From Cryptomeria japonica (Eukaryota > Streptophyta > Pinopsida > Cupressales > Cupressaceae): a DNA stretch of 64,000 bases. The stretch covers positions 119,164,640 through 119,228,639 of the forward strand of contig NC_081410.1 in the NCBI RefSeq assembly GCF_030272615.1, in the 5' to 3' direction. This document shows positions 1-10,349 of the stretch, piece after piece. A program made the position numbers and the translations under genes. The stretch's first letter is position 1; every line of letters starts with the position of its first letter. Under the pieces are notes generated by a model that saw nothing but the letters and a program-made list of their open reading frames with translations, had not been told where the DNA came from and ran no database searches.

Positions 1-340
1 ATGACAACATATAACATAATGCTAACACAAGCGAGGACGAGACACAAGACCTCACCATCTAGGTTTCTAAACTAGGTGGTAATTATGTCATATGAACAGT
101 GCAGCGATACTTGGCTCTACTAGAGGACATTGCCTTGGTAACACATGAGGTGGTAGAGATGTTACGATAGGTGGATGTTGGCAAAGAAGATTTTAACTTT
201 TATGCAAGAAGGGTGTGAGAGGTAGTTTGTTAATTGTTTCACATCCCATGGGTGGCCTACTACGGAGACCCCCGAGATGCAGGTTGCATGGCATCCAGTG
301 AGGCCTTTGGCGGTGGGTAAGCATGGTCGCAAATTATCTT
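1..340. other. unassigned AT-rich sequence
   Basis: No supported gene. The reading frame of the downstream gag-like relic cannot be followed convincingly into this stretch, and the open frame on the minus strand (162-368) has no recognisable domain. Confidence 0.4.
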
Positions 341-342
341 CA

Positions 343-690
343 CTCCATGGCATGGAGACTTGCTTCAAGGATGTCTTCTTCTGGATGAAGTGAGCTCACT
401 CTTCCCTTGAAGAAGCTAAGATAGCGAGGGTCGACACACTTGTGTAGGTAGAGGCTGCTCTGGAGGTGATGCGGGAGGAGTTAGTGGCTCAGATGACACT
501 TATGTAGGAGCAACTTGCTCAATAGACACAACTCACCACCTTTAAGTGGAAACGCCATGTGTCCTTGGAGGATCAGGTTGAGCACCAGCGAACTATTGTG
601 GAGGGAAAGGATGCCAGGTTGGCAGAGTTAGAGGCATGTTAGGAAGCCATGTCTCGAGAAGTGGAGAAGCACTTGAAAAATAAAAGAACC
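343..690 (+). pseudogene. decayed gag-like coiled-coil coding relic
   Basis: One plus-strand frame reads through about 115 codons as a charged, leucine-rich coiled-coil protein (segments such as VEAALEVMREELVAQM and DARLAELEAC are legible). It is interrupted by stops at about 391, 445, 508, 529 and 640. Most of these are TAG where the surrounding heptads would accept Gln, as expected if CAG had become TAG by cytosine deamination. The composition resembles the coiled-coil end of the minus-strand gag-like relic at 10350-13239, so both probably come from large plant retrotransposons. The family assignment is inference; that the frame is broken is seen directly. Confidence 0.45.
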
Positions 691-872
691 AAAAGAAAAA
701 AAAATTTAAACCCTTAAATATCAAGAATCACTTAGGGCCTAATTATTTCTCTATGGTTCTCAAATATTGTTTGAAGGGTTTGGAATGTAGGCTATTGGAG
801 CTTGGTTAAAAGTGATAAAATTATGAAAAATAACATCTACCATGAAGTTCCTTGTGGTCTTTGAGGCCTTTT

Positions 873-3800
873 TGTTGGCAAATGTTGTCATTGATGTCAA
901 CTAGGACAGGTTGTAGTTGCATGTTGCAAAAGAGATAAGAAGCATAAATGATCAGTTGCAGAGGTGAAAATGATGTGGCATCATATATTGAGTTGGCCTC
1001 ATAACATGCTCAATCCATCGGGTCTGTTATATTCTTGTTGTAGATTAAAAATGGTGAAAATCAATGTGTTTGACTGTTTCAACTAGACCCTCCTTCAGTA
1101 TCAGCGACATCCATGCGTTTTGGTGTGACTTGGTCTATTGTTGTGAATCGTGATCATTTTCGTGCTATGCAGACCTTTTTGTGTTATACCGATAGCTTCC
1201 CTCTCTCCGTGTGACATATTTTCTGAACTGGGTGACATGGTGGTTTTTTGGGGTGACTTCTCTGCTCAGTGAGACCCTTATTGGTCTTTGCAAACTCACC
1301 GAGTCACACATACATCCCTTTGTGTGGTGAGTGATGTTGGGTGGCTAGGCCCACCTTGTTCTAGTGTTCGTCGGCTCCACGTGGTAGCCATTGATTGATC
1401 CGTCCTTGCCACGGTCCATTTGTGTGGGGCCTAGCCAAGTCTCTTATCGGCCTATCGCATGACTGAAAAAGTGGAAGTGTATCGCTTTTGTTCCTAAGTT
1501 CGTGTTTCTCCCGATCCTTCGATCTCCGATGTAGACCCCGCCAAGCATCTCATGTCTTATATCGTGTGATCACGTCCAATTGAAAACAAATGAAGTCATT
1601 TTGTTGTCAGTTCTAACTTCTGGCCGATATCCGATAGCCGAGCCCACTTTGTTGGAGTGTCTGTAGATGTCTAGGTGGCATATGCTCGTTGGTTTACTTA
1701 GGCCGAGTTGGTTTTGTGCAAGCCCCTCTCCTTTATGCTCTGTGATTCCATATGGCAGGCGCAGATTGGCTTCTCCCATTGTGTGGGTCCCGCTGTCAAT
1801 TGCCTTATCGGCAAGACCTTGCCTTTCGACAAGATGTTTGATTTCTTGGGCCGACCCTTGGAAGCTACACCGATATAATCTCTTTGGTGTGACGGGTTTC
1901 ATGTCTTGGCGAAGGAGGTTTCTGTTCGATGTGAGATGTGTCTATGTCTTGTTGATGAATGCTACATTTCGGCATGACTTCCTCTGTCGGCGTGACTCTA
2001 TTTTCCTCTTGGCAAACTGTGTGAGTTATATCGAAATGGGGCCTACGAGGAAGACTAAAGGCTTTGATGTGACACGTTTATGGTCACATCAACATACGAA
2101 TGTCCACGTGTCGGCGACTCTTTGGTATGTTCTGGTTGTGTTGTGTCGAGTGGGTCCCTTCACCTATGTGCTCAGTGGTGCCATGTGGTGGCTGCGGGTC
2201 GGATATTCCGGTTTGTGTGGGCCCCTTGTTGGAGTGGCAACAAAAGGTTTTTTGCCATGACTTTGCCTTTCTGCAAGACATTTCTTCCTTTTCGTCGCAC
2301 TTTTTCACTACATCGAAATACCTCTTTTCAGTGTGATGAGCTTGATGTCTAACCGATAAGGTAACCTTTTTTGTTGTAACATGGCGTTTTGGTATGACAC
2401 AAAATGGCTCTTCCAAACCTTTGGGAGCTATAGCGATAAGGTCTTTTCACTATCGAGTCTGGGCAAAATACTCCAAAGTCAGAAATCGGTCAAAATGGCA
2501 GACTTTCTTCTCACAGGTGAATGCCGATAGTTGATTGGTCCACATGGACGGTTGACGAAGGTTGACTAGAAGATAGAGATGAAGATTTTGACAACATGAA
2601 GGATTGAAGAAGATCTGTCGTGCAGGGTAAGAAACACAAAGATGGATAAAGCATCCTGCTATCCCGCAGCATGTAAGATAAAGGTGTGATGGTCTTGCGG
2701 GGTAACATAGGTGTGAAGGAAGAGGTGGATCCCGCTATCCCGCGCCCAAATAAACTTAAGGAAGATGGCATTGTGGGGTTATAAGGAGAAGAGATGGGTG
2801 AGAGTCTCCACCATCCCGCAGGTGTAGGACTGAATTGCAGAGACAGATGGATGTCAATAGATGTATTATCCACGTGGATGGGTTGACCAAGGAAGACCAA
2901 ATGACATGGACGGTGTTTTTGAAGACATGGAGCATGCCGAACAAATGAAAGCCAATCAGATTGAAAGAAGACAATACTTGCAAAGAAGGTGTACTTTAAT
3001 GGGGTAGATTTCTATCCAATCAGAGCAAGTTGAGAGGAGATGAAGCTGCATTTAATGGAGGCCCTTTTGCAGTTTGTTGAGAGGCTTGAGAATATCCATG
3101 ATAGAGATATCAGACCAAGGATTACTAAAAAAAGTAATCCATGCTTAGAGATGCAATCTGAATGCAGAAGAACATCTACAGGATACATTTATTATAGACG
3201 ACTATTTGTCTGGATGGAATGTATAGAGGATCCAATCAGCCTGCAGATATGATTTATCAGAGGGAGAGAAGATCAAGTTTGAAATTCATTCCTGGAGGGA
3301 AAATCATGTATGTACAAAGGTGATCGAATGAAGATGGATTTGATGTGATGAGGAGTAGTTGGATGGGTGTACTAGCTGAGAGAAATTGACCTAAGTGTAT
3401 GCAACGGAAAAAATAGTATGCTATAGAAAGTGTGTTGATAAGAGAGAAAGAGAGAGCAGACAGTAGGGTGTTGCAGAGAAAAAAGGTGTCCCCTCTTGTG
3501 AGCAAGTGTTGCAGCCAAAAAGAAAAGTAGAAGCAGTCAAAGAAAGAGATAGAAAGAAGATATTGAGCAGTAGATTCCATTGAGTTGTAGAGATCAAAAG
3601 ACAAAGGAAAGACTTTGAGAAATCAGCATAAGAGAGTAGTAGGGTGAACATATCAATCAGATTCAGGTGTTACAAAACTCATTTGTAACAAGGTGTTTTC
3701 ATTGTAATCAATTTAACTTATTTAGTCATTGTAATTCTCTGAGTGGGTGTTCAAAGCAGGGGTAGGTGCTCCTTTGAGTAGGTTCTCATAAAATTAGGGG

Positions 3801-4080
3801 TTGGTGCTCCTTTAGGTAGGTGCCCATAAACTTCAGGGCTTGGTGCTCCTTTGGGTTGGTGCCCATAAATGTTGTAATCAATTTTTTCATTGTGAGGCTG
3901 GATTGGAGCAGTAGAATCTAGTAGCTATTCTCACCGAGGTTTTTGCCACAGTGGGTTTTCCTCGTACACCTTGTGTTATGTGGTTTTCTCTTGTGTGCAT
4001 GTGTCTTTGATCTACTTGCATTATTAGTGTTTGCACAATTTGATTCAAAGTTTTAAAGATTCATTGATTCACCCCCCCTC
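873..4080 (+). mobile_element. LTR-like retrotransposon sequence, decayed
   Basis: Begins TGTTGGCAAATGTTG, a typical plant Ty1/copia-type LTR start, and near its right end has the CACAGTGGGTTTTCCTCGTA motif and a C-rich tract (about 4067-4083) common at the downstream end of such LTRs. Between these are short motifs such as CCCGCTATCCCGC and a three-copy tandem repeat (3752-3875). No protein domain is legible. If it is one LTR it is about 3.2 kb, long for this group. I find no matching target duplication, so the boundaries are uncertain. Confidence 0.4.
3752..3875 (+). repeat. three tandem copies of a ~50-bp unit
   Basis: The unit contains GGTGCTCCTTT followed by GGTAGGTGCCCATAAA, with substitutions between copies (3758-3795, 3800-3835 and 3840-3870, approximately). 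It lies inside the LTR-like sequence and was probably made by local slippage or unequal exchange. Confidence 0.7.
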
Positions 4081-4099
4081 TCAGTGACCTAATTGTGTT

Positions 4100-5565
4100 C
4101 CCTCATTGTTATGGTGACAATGTGGGTTGTTGCTCTTTTGTTGCCCCTATACCCTTGCTTTAGCTTTGAAAAGTAAAATATAAAAATTGTTATGGGTTGT
4201 GCTAGATGGAAACATGAAAAGCAATGCTTTTTTTTTTCTTTATATGGTTTGAAATAATGAAAACAACCTTCCCAAAATTCATCAAATTTTTTTATTTTTC
4301 AAGTTTTTCCAATTAAATCATGAGTAATTGAATTACAATTATGCTTTTGGTTTGTGAGTCAATTTCGATCCTAAGTGACACTAGTATTGTGGCAAAAGCA
4401 TTGCAAACTTTTGTGAGAGACAAGTGTAGGACCCCATGTAGAGTGAGTGATATATATATAGAATTGGGTTTTTACAACCCCATCACATAAGACAAAATAA
4501 TGAAACCTCTTTTCTTAGTGCAATTTGACAAGGACCAAAGATTGGATGGTTTCCTAAATAATATGCCTCATATTTTTTAGCAATATATGCCCATTTCATT
4601 GTGAGATCATTTTACATGATCAAACTAAAATGATTGTTCATGGATTGTAGCTTGCTCTTATAATATTATCCAATCTGTCCAAGCAGGATTTTTTTTTGTC
4701 TCCCTTTCTTTTTCGTAAGCAAATAAGGGGGATGTCTAGCTGTTCTTGGGGCATTTCCTAGCCACAAGCTCCATTTCAGAGATATTTCCTATTGAAACCT
4801 GGTTATAAGCATCTCAATTGCTACTTCGGTTTGTTAAAGAATATCAAGAACAAATACAACATTCAATAGAAGCTCAAGTTAGTCAATTTACCATTAACGT
4901 CTAGTGAAAACAATAGAATGTCAAGTCAAATCAGCAAGAATTCTAGTCAACACAAAAGATTGCAGCCATGAACATTGCAACAATGAACACAACATATTTT
5001 TGGTCAAACAATAGTACTCGATCAAAATACCAATAAATAGGATCAAGTGAGAACTTGGGATCTTTTGGGAGTGCTTGGGAGTGCCCTAGGAGTGTACCCA
5101 TGGAGAACCTAGGGTGGCTGGGATGCTCCCAAGGCATCGTTGTCACTCCTGATCCTGAAGCATTTTGGAGCGGGTACTAGGACCAGTTTTTGAAGAACCT
5201 GATAACATAGTTCTCTACCATAGTTCATGACTTCATGTTGTGATATTCTTTTTGATGCCATGGATATAATAATGCATGGATTTTATACACCAAAACCACC
5301 CCTAAATGCTTACATATAAATATCTATAAATCTTGTTTCCTTTAGCTCAAATCCACTTTTTTTTTCACTTTTTTCAATGTACGCTTGTGTATGTGATCAA
5401 AGTGGTTTGTAATTGACTAGGCTTTTATGTCTTTACAATTGATTTAGAGAATAGTGCATAGAAAACCTTTAATTCCTTCAAAATTTGTATATCTCATGAT
5501 TTTTTCATTGTGCCACGTTTAAGTGTTGAGATCAAGTCCAAAAATTATCTTGCTAAATCTCTACC
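4100..5565. other. no gene seen
   Basis: AT-rich unique-looking sequence with homopolymer runs. No coding frame with a recognisable domain and no repeat pair was found. It is the left flank of the Penelope-like insertion. Confidence 0.5.
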
Positions 5566-5578
5566 AAGTTTGAGTCTA
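5566..5578 (+). repeat. target-site duplication, left copy (Penelope-like element)
   Basis: AAGTTTGAGTCTA occurs here immediately left of the element and again at 8265-8277 immediately right of it. The preceding CTAC is also shared, with one extra C in the left copy. Confidence 0.7.
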
Positions 5579-5854
5579 TGGTGAAAGCTTCTGGATTTGA
5601 TTGTGTGTTTTTTTATTATCAACGTTTCAAATCATACTCTATGATTCATCATTGGGATGAGCTAGAGAAGAGAATAAGTGTGAATTGCAGACCATAAACC
5701 AACTTAAATAGTGTAGGGGGTTGGTGGGAAGGAGGGGAGGAAATAGCACAAGGATCAAGAGATAGGAGAGAATAATAAAATAATAAAAAGGACATAAAAG
5801 AAGAAAAACTACTAAATGTAAGGAGAAAAAATAATAAAGACACAAATACAAGTA

Positions 5855-5916
<62 letters not shown>

Positions 5917-6611
5917 CATATAGATATAGATATATACATAGATATATGTATATATACATGTATGTATATATATGTACATTTATATATATGTGTGTGTGTA
6001 TGCATAGGCATATACATATATGTATATATATGTACATATACATGTGAGTATATGTATATGTATATGTGTGTGTTTATATATATATATATAAAAGAAGACA
6101 ACCACAAAGAAACAAACAAAATGGGGGGTCAAACAAGACAATACTAAAAATAACAAGAAAATGAATAATAAGACAATAGAACCAAATAAAAGTAAAATTA
6201 TGCAATATAAATGAAGCAACAACAAAGAGGGGGCACACCAAATAAAAATTTTAATCAAGCAAAACTTAAAAGAAAGACGAAAAAGCAAAAAAAGGGGGGA
6301 ACAACAATAGGAAAATAATAAATGAAAAGTAAGAAAGAAAAGGAAAAAATAGTAATAAGAACAAATAAAAGGAAACAAAACAATTGAAAAAAAGCAAGAA
6401 AGATCAAAAGAAAAATAAGAAAACAACCAAAGCGAGCGTCAAACAAGAAAAAAGATAAATATTAAAGAAAAGAAAAGAGAGCGAACGAATACACATATAC
6501 ACATGTATATGAGTGAGTAAACAAACAAACAAAAAATACCTAACCAAAAGATTGCAAAGGCTAAAGGCCAAGGTCCAAGGAAGGGCAGGGGGGAGGGGAG
6601 AGGTTTGCAAA
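5579..6611 (-). repeat. left inverted arm of the Penelope-like element
   Basis: Reverse-complement copy of 7187-8234: both contain the same polypyrimidine-rich 3' untranslated sequence, the TTGGACCTTGGCCTTTAGCC block next to the coding part, a TA/CA microsatellite and the hammerhead-like hairpin. The arms differ mainly by substitutions and by microsatellite length. Open frames inside it (for example 5649-6119, minus) are pyrimidine-tract and microsatellite artefacts. Confidence 0.85.
5859..5904. repeat. (TA)n microsatellite
   Basis: About 23 uninterrupted TA dinucleotides in the left arm, followed by irregular TATACA/TATAGA repeats to about 6090. The right arm has the corresponding CA/TA tract at 7725-7922. 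Confidence 0.95.
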
Positions 6612-6637
6612 TCAAGAGAGCTTTCAATCAAGCTTGA

Positions 6638-7177
6638 TCTTGTTTCCTCTCCAAACCAAGAGACCTGCCTCCGTGTGTCAATCATGTTGCCTCTCTCCCT
6701 TACATTGAAGGTATCTCCAACAAAATATCGAAGATTCTTCATAAAAAAGGTCTCACTTGTTCCTTCAAACCCTTATTACCCTTAAGACACCTTCTCCCCT
6801 CTCTTAAAGATCAAATTGACCCCCTTCTTAACCCTAGGGTCTATAAGGTCTCGTGTTCTTGTGGTAGTGTGTACATTGGGGAAACGAGTTGCTCCTTTAG
6901 CATCGGAATTAAAGAACATGGTGCTGACATAAGGCATGAGCGAATTTCCAAATCTGCCTTAGCGGAGCACTCCTCCAAAACCAAGCACCACATTTGCCTA
7001 GAAAATACCCAAATCCTAGCCAAAGAAGATAACTATTTCAAGAGGAAACTCAAAGAGGTGGTAGAAATCAACAAACACCCTACCAACCTAAATTGTGACG
7101 AAGGTTGGAATTTGAGTTTCTCTTGGTACCCTTTACTTGCGAGCCTTAGAAATGATTCTCTTGCCCATCCCTCTTGA
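6638..7177 (+). pseudogene. Penelope-like polyprotein C-terminus: linker plus GIY-YIG endonuclease domain (5'-truncated)
   Basis: A single open frame of 179 codons ending in TGA at 7175. The first 65 or so residues (including LPYIEGISNKISKIL and LRHLLPSLKDQIDPLL) match the linker that follows the reverse transcriptase in Penelope-like polyproteins. The GIY-YIG module follows: VYKVSCSCGSVYIGET supplies the two signature strands, and KSALAEHSS, QILAKED and IEINKHPTNLN-type motifs (here VEINKHPTNLN) continue it. The endonuclease of this family nicks target DNA to prime reverse transcription. The expected arginine shortly after YIG, in an R-x-K-E-H context, reads GIKEH here, so the active site is probably dead. 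There is no in-frame start and no reverse transcriptase upstream; the frame runs back into the left arm. Confidence 0.82.
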
Positions 7178-7186
7178 CTGCTTTGT

Positions 7187-7860
7187 CGCAAACGTCCCCC
7201 CCCCCCCCTCCCTTCCTTGGACCTTGGCCTTTAGCCTTTTCAATCTTTTGGTTGGGTATTTTTTTGGTGTTTGTTTGTTTGTTTACTCACTCGTATACAC
7301 ATGTGTATTCGTTCTTTCTCTTTTCTTTTCTCTAATATTTATCTTTTTTCTTGTTTGACGCTCGCTTTGGTTGTTTTCATGTTTGTTTCATTATTCCATT
7401 ATTGCTATTCTTATTTTTCTTTTGATCTTTCTTGCTTTTTTTCAATTGTTTTGTTTCCTTTTCTTTCTTACTTTTCATTTATTATTTTCCTATTGTTGTT
7501 CCCCCCTTTTTTTTGTCTTTTTTCTCTTTCTTTTAAGTTTTGCTTGATTAAAATTTTTATTTGGTGTGCCCCCTCTTTGTTGTTGCTTCATTTATATTGC
7601 GTAGTTTTACTTTTATTTGGTTCTATTGTCTTATTATTCATTTTCTTGTCATTTTTAGTATTGTGTTGTTTGATCCCCCATTTTGTTTGTTTCTTTGTGG
7701 TTGTCTTCTTATTTATATATATATATATAAACACACACATATACATATACATATATTCACATGTATAGGTACATATATATACATATATGTATATACCTAT
7801 GCGCATGCGCGCACTCTCTCACACACACACATATATGTATACACACACACACATATATAT

Positions 7861-7921
<61 letters not shown>

Positions 7922-8234
7922 ATTTTTTTAATTCTTTTTCATGTTTGTTTGTTTACTTGTATTTGTGTCTTTATTATTTTTTCTCTTTACATTTAGTAGT
8001 TTTTCTTCTTTTATGTCCTTTTTATTATTTTATTATTCTCTCCTATCTCTTGATCCTTGTGCCATTTCCTCCCCTCCTTCCCACCAACCCCCTACACTAT
8101 TTAAGTTGGTTTTTGGTCTGCAATTCACACTTATTCTCTTCTCTAGCGCATCCTGATGATGAATCATAAAGTATGATTCGAAACGTTGATAACAAAAAAG
8201 AACACACAGTCAAATCCAGAAGCTTTCACCATAC
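7187..8234 (+). repeat. right inverted arm of the Penelope-like element
   Basis: Follows the endonuclease stop codon directly and so represents the element's 3' untranslated region: a C-run at 7197-7208, long T/C-rich tracts, a CA/TA microsatellite (7725-7922) and the hammerhead-like motif at 8153-8190. The mirror copy is at 5579-6611. Confidence 0.85.
8153..8190 (+). ncRNA. hammerhead-ribozyme-like motif
   Basis: The conserved strand CTGATGA (8153-8159) is followed by a perfect 7-bp hairpin (GAATCAT 8161-8167, 5-nt loop, ATGATTC 8173-8179) and then GAAA (8180-8183) and CGTTGAT. This is the order of a hammerhead core with stem II. Penelope-like elements are known to carry hammerheads of minimal form in their terminal repeats. 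Reservations: one extra T sits between CTGATGA and the hairpin, and I cannot draw a convincing stem I. The mirror copy in the left arm (minus strand, 5622-5656) keeps the hairpin and GAAA but has lost the CT of the core. Confidence 0.4.
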
Positions 8235-8264
8235 AATTATGGACTGTGGAAACTTAATGTCTAC

Positions 8265-8277
8265 AAGTTTGAGTCTA
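8265..8277 (+). repeat. target-site duplication, right copy (Penelope-like element)
   Basis: AAGTTTGAGTCTA, identical to 5566-5578. Confidence 0.7.
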
Positions 8278-9600
8278 GTAATTATAATTTAGATTACTCT
8301 ATGCACCTCTATTTCTATTGTAGCTTGACAATCTGATCTCTAGAATTCTATTGGTTATATTTCTTGGTGGAATGAGTCATAAGTATGTAATGTTCAGGGA
8401 AAATCTTCATTTGAACAACATTAAGTGATCAAGTTAACCAATTTCACTAACTTGATCTATTTTTAGATCAGTGATGAGCCTCAGAACTATTCTATAACTT
8501 TTTTTCTTAAAGCAGTGAGTGTTATAGCAAAATTCATCAGTTTTGGTCCTTTACGATTTCCTGCCATCGTTTTCATAGGTACTGGATCAGTTTCGTGTAA
8601 AAGACACACAATGATCTTTTCCAGCTGGGCTATAAGATTGGAAATGATTGTAAAAACTGGAGCTGAAATTTAAGCATGTGTATTTAGTTCATTCACTCTG
8701 ACTTGTTATGAGAAACAAATTTGATTTGATGTGGCCCTGTTAAGTGTTGGGAATATTAGATTTGACTAAAAAAAATGGTCGCAATATGGTGCACTTGATT
8801 TTCTGATCAAGTCGAATGTCCCCTGCTTCAGGTATGCTGCAATATTGGGATCATCAACAGTTGATTTGGCTCGCTTAAGACCGGTAGATATTCTCTTTTT
8901 CTATTCAGATGATTTAGATTTATGATTTATAGTTGACAATTACAAGCTACAGACACATGTATACACATACCTACATATATAAATTCATAAATTATCATTA
9001 AATAGACTGAGATATATGCATATACGTGTTTTTTGGTTTTAATGACAATTCAATTAAGATGTTTAATATGCGGTCTTTTGCGTCTACAATTATAGTGACA
9101 ATAATTATAGATGTGCAACCATCTATCTCCAAACTACTAGCTTTCATTTGTGCCTTCTTCCTTGCTTCCTTTTCTATATGCTCATTTACATCTGTGTAGC
9201 TAGAATGCTTGAAAACAACTAAAGGTATGCACAGGCAAATATATGGATGTTAATCTTTTTACAAATTTTGTTATGTGCTTGTATTTATATATGTATGCAG
9301 ACTAGTATGGACACATGCAAAAAACTTGAAGTACTGTGATGTATGCATATCTTTATAATAACTTAGAAGTCATTCCTATGCTTGGATTCTCTTTCATGAA
9401 TTGTGGGCACATTGGGATTTGGCAGAAAACCACCTATTAACTGTTTGATCTTCAAATCCTTTACTCATAACAAATAAACCTTTACTTACAACAATGTGCT
9501 GATGATAACACAAGTTAAGTAGGCTAAAACATCTAGACCTCTATAGTGCTAGCAATATCTAAACATTGCAAATATTACTATGACAAAGCTACATTAATCT
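8278..9600. other. no gene seen
   Basis: AT-rich sequence without a supported coding frame. The part next to 9600 would be the 3' flank, possibly a decayed LTR, of the minus-strand copia relic, but I could not define LTR ends. Confidence 0.4.
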
Positions 9601-9601
9601 A

Positions 9602-10337
9602 CTACCCTCCCTTAATGAGTGAATTAGAAGCAATTCCAGTTTTAACTCTAAACTTGAGAAACATAGATTTACTAAGCGGTTTACTCATTATTTTAGCAGT
9701 TTTCTTTGTTGTAAGACAAAAATAAAGACAAATTTTTTCACTATCAACCACATTCTGAATGTAATCGTGATGGAATTGAATATGTTTGGTTTTTGCATGA
9801 TAGACTAGGTTCTTGAACATCTTGAGAACATTTTTGTTATTGTGGAAATGTAGGGTCGGTGTTGTTTGGTTTAGTTGGAGATCAACCAATATCCTTTGTA
9901 ACCACATTGCCTCACAACTTGTATTTGCGATTACGTTATGTTTCCATGGAGTATGAGGCAACTAAGTGATGTAGCTTACTCTACAAGGAGATTACTCCTA
10001 AACCATGTGTGAACAAATAACTTGTAGTACACTTCCGCATGAATTTATCCAATCCAACTGGAATTTGACATTTTTTATATCATTCTAGCATTTAGTCAAT
10101 AGATATTTGATATGGAATACCAAAGTCAGGACACCCATTGCCATATTGAAGGACTCATTTTGTAGTTCGCCAATGTTCCTCTTGAGGCTTGGACATTAAT
10201 TGAGAAAGACAGCTTATTGCAAAATATATCTACAGCCAAGTGGTGGTGAGATAATCAAACCACCTATCAGTTGTTGATACATTGCTTCGTTGATTAGTGG
10301 TGAATATTTACTCCTGAAGGGAATGTACTTGATTACG
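9602..10337 (-). pseudogene. Ty1/copia polyprotein fragment, RT end and RNase H domain
   Basis: The clean C-terminal 119 codons (9961-9602) read as the end of a copia RNase H domain: NTSCEAMWLQRILVDLQ, a KNLVYHAKTKHIQFHHDYI segment and the terminal SNSLIKGG. Upstream to about 10337 the same type of sequence is legible with stops and frame changes (INEAMYQQLIGGLI, then a block matching the domain before RNase H). RNase H removes the RNA strand during reverse transcription of LTR elements. The expected acidic residues upstream are in the corrupted part, so the copy is inactive. No integrase or gag is attached. Confidence 0.8.
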
Positions 10338-10349
10338 TAGAGTAAACAA

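Larger units (their letters stand above)
5579..8264 (+). mobile_element. Penelope-like retroelement with inverted arms
   Basis: A 2.69-kb unit flanked by a 13-bp direct repeat. It consists of a left arm (5579-6611), a central coding fragment (6638-7177) and a right arm (7187-8234) that is the reverse complement of the left arm, followed by about 30 bp unique to the right end. The coding fragment ends in a GIY-YIG endonuclease domain, the hallmark of Penelope-like elements, whose copies are known for direct or inverted terminal repeats, 5' truncation and variable target duplications. The reverse transcriptase body is missing, so the copy cannot be autonomous. Penelope-like elements with GIY-YIG domains are known from conifer genomes, and this one probably belongs to that group. 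Confidence 0.78.

Noticed and set aside
1667-2416. Overlapping open frames of 78-197 codons on both strands
   Set aside because: No recognisable domain; composition follows GTGTGAC-like repeats in decayed LTR-type sequence.
5649-6426. Open frames rich in Tyr/Ile or Phe/Leu/Ser on the minus strand (and 7271-8169 on the plus strand)
   Set aside because: They are translations of TA/CA microsatellites and polypyrimidine tracts in the two arms of the Penelope-like element.
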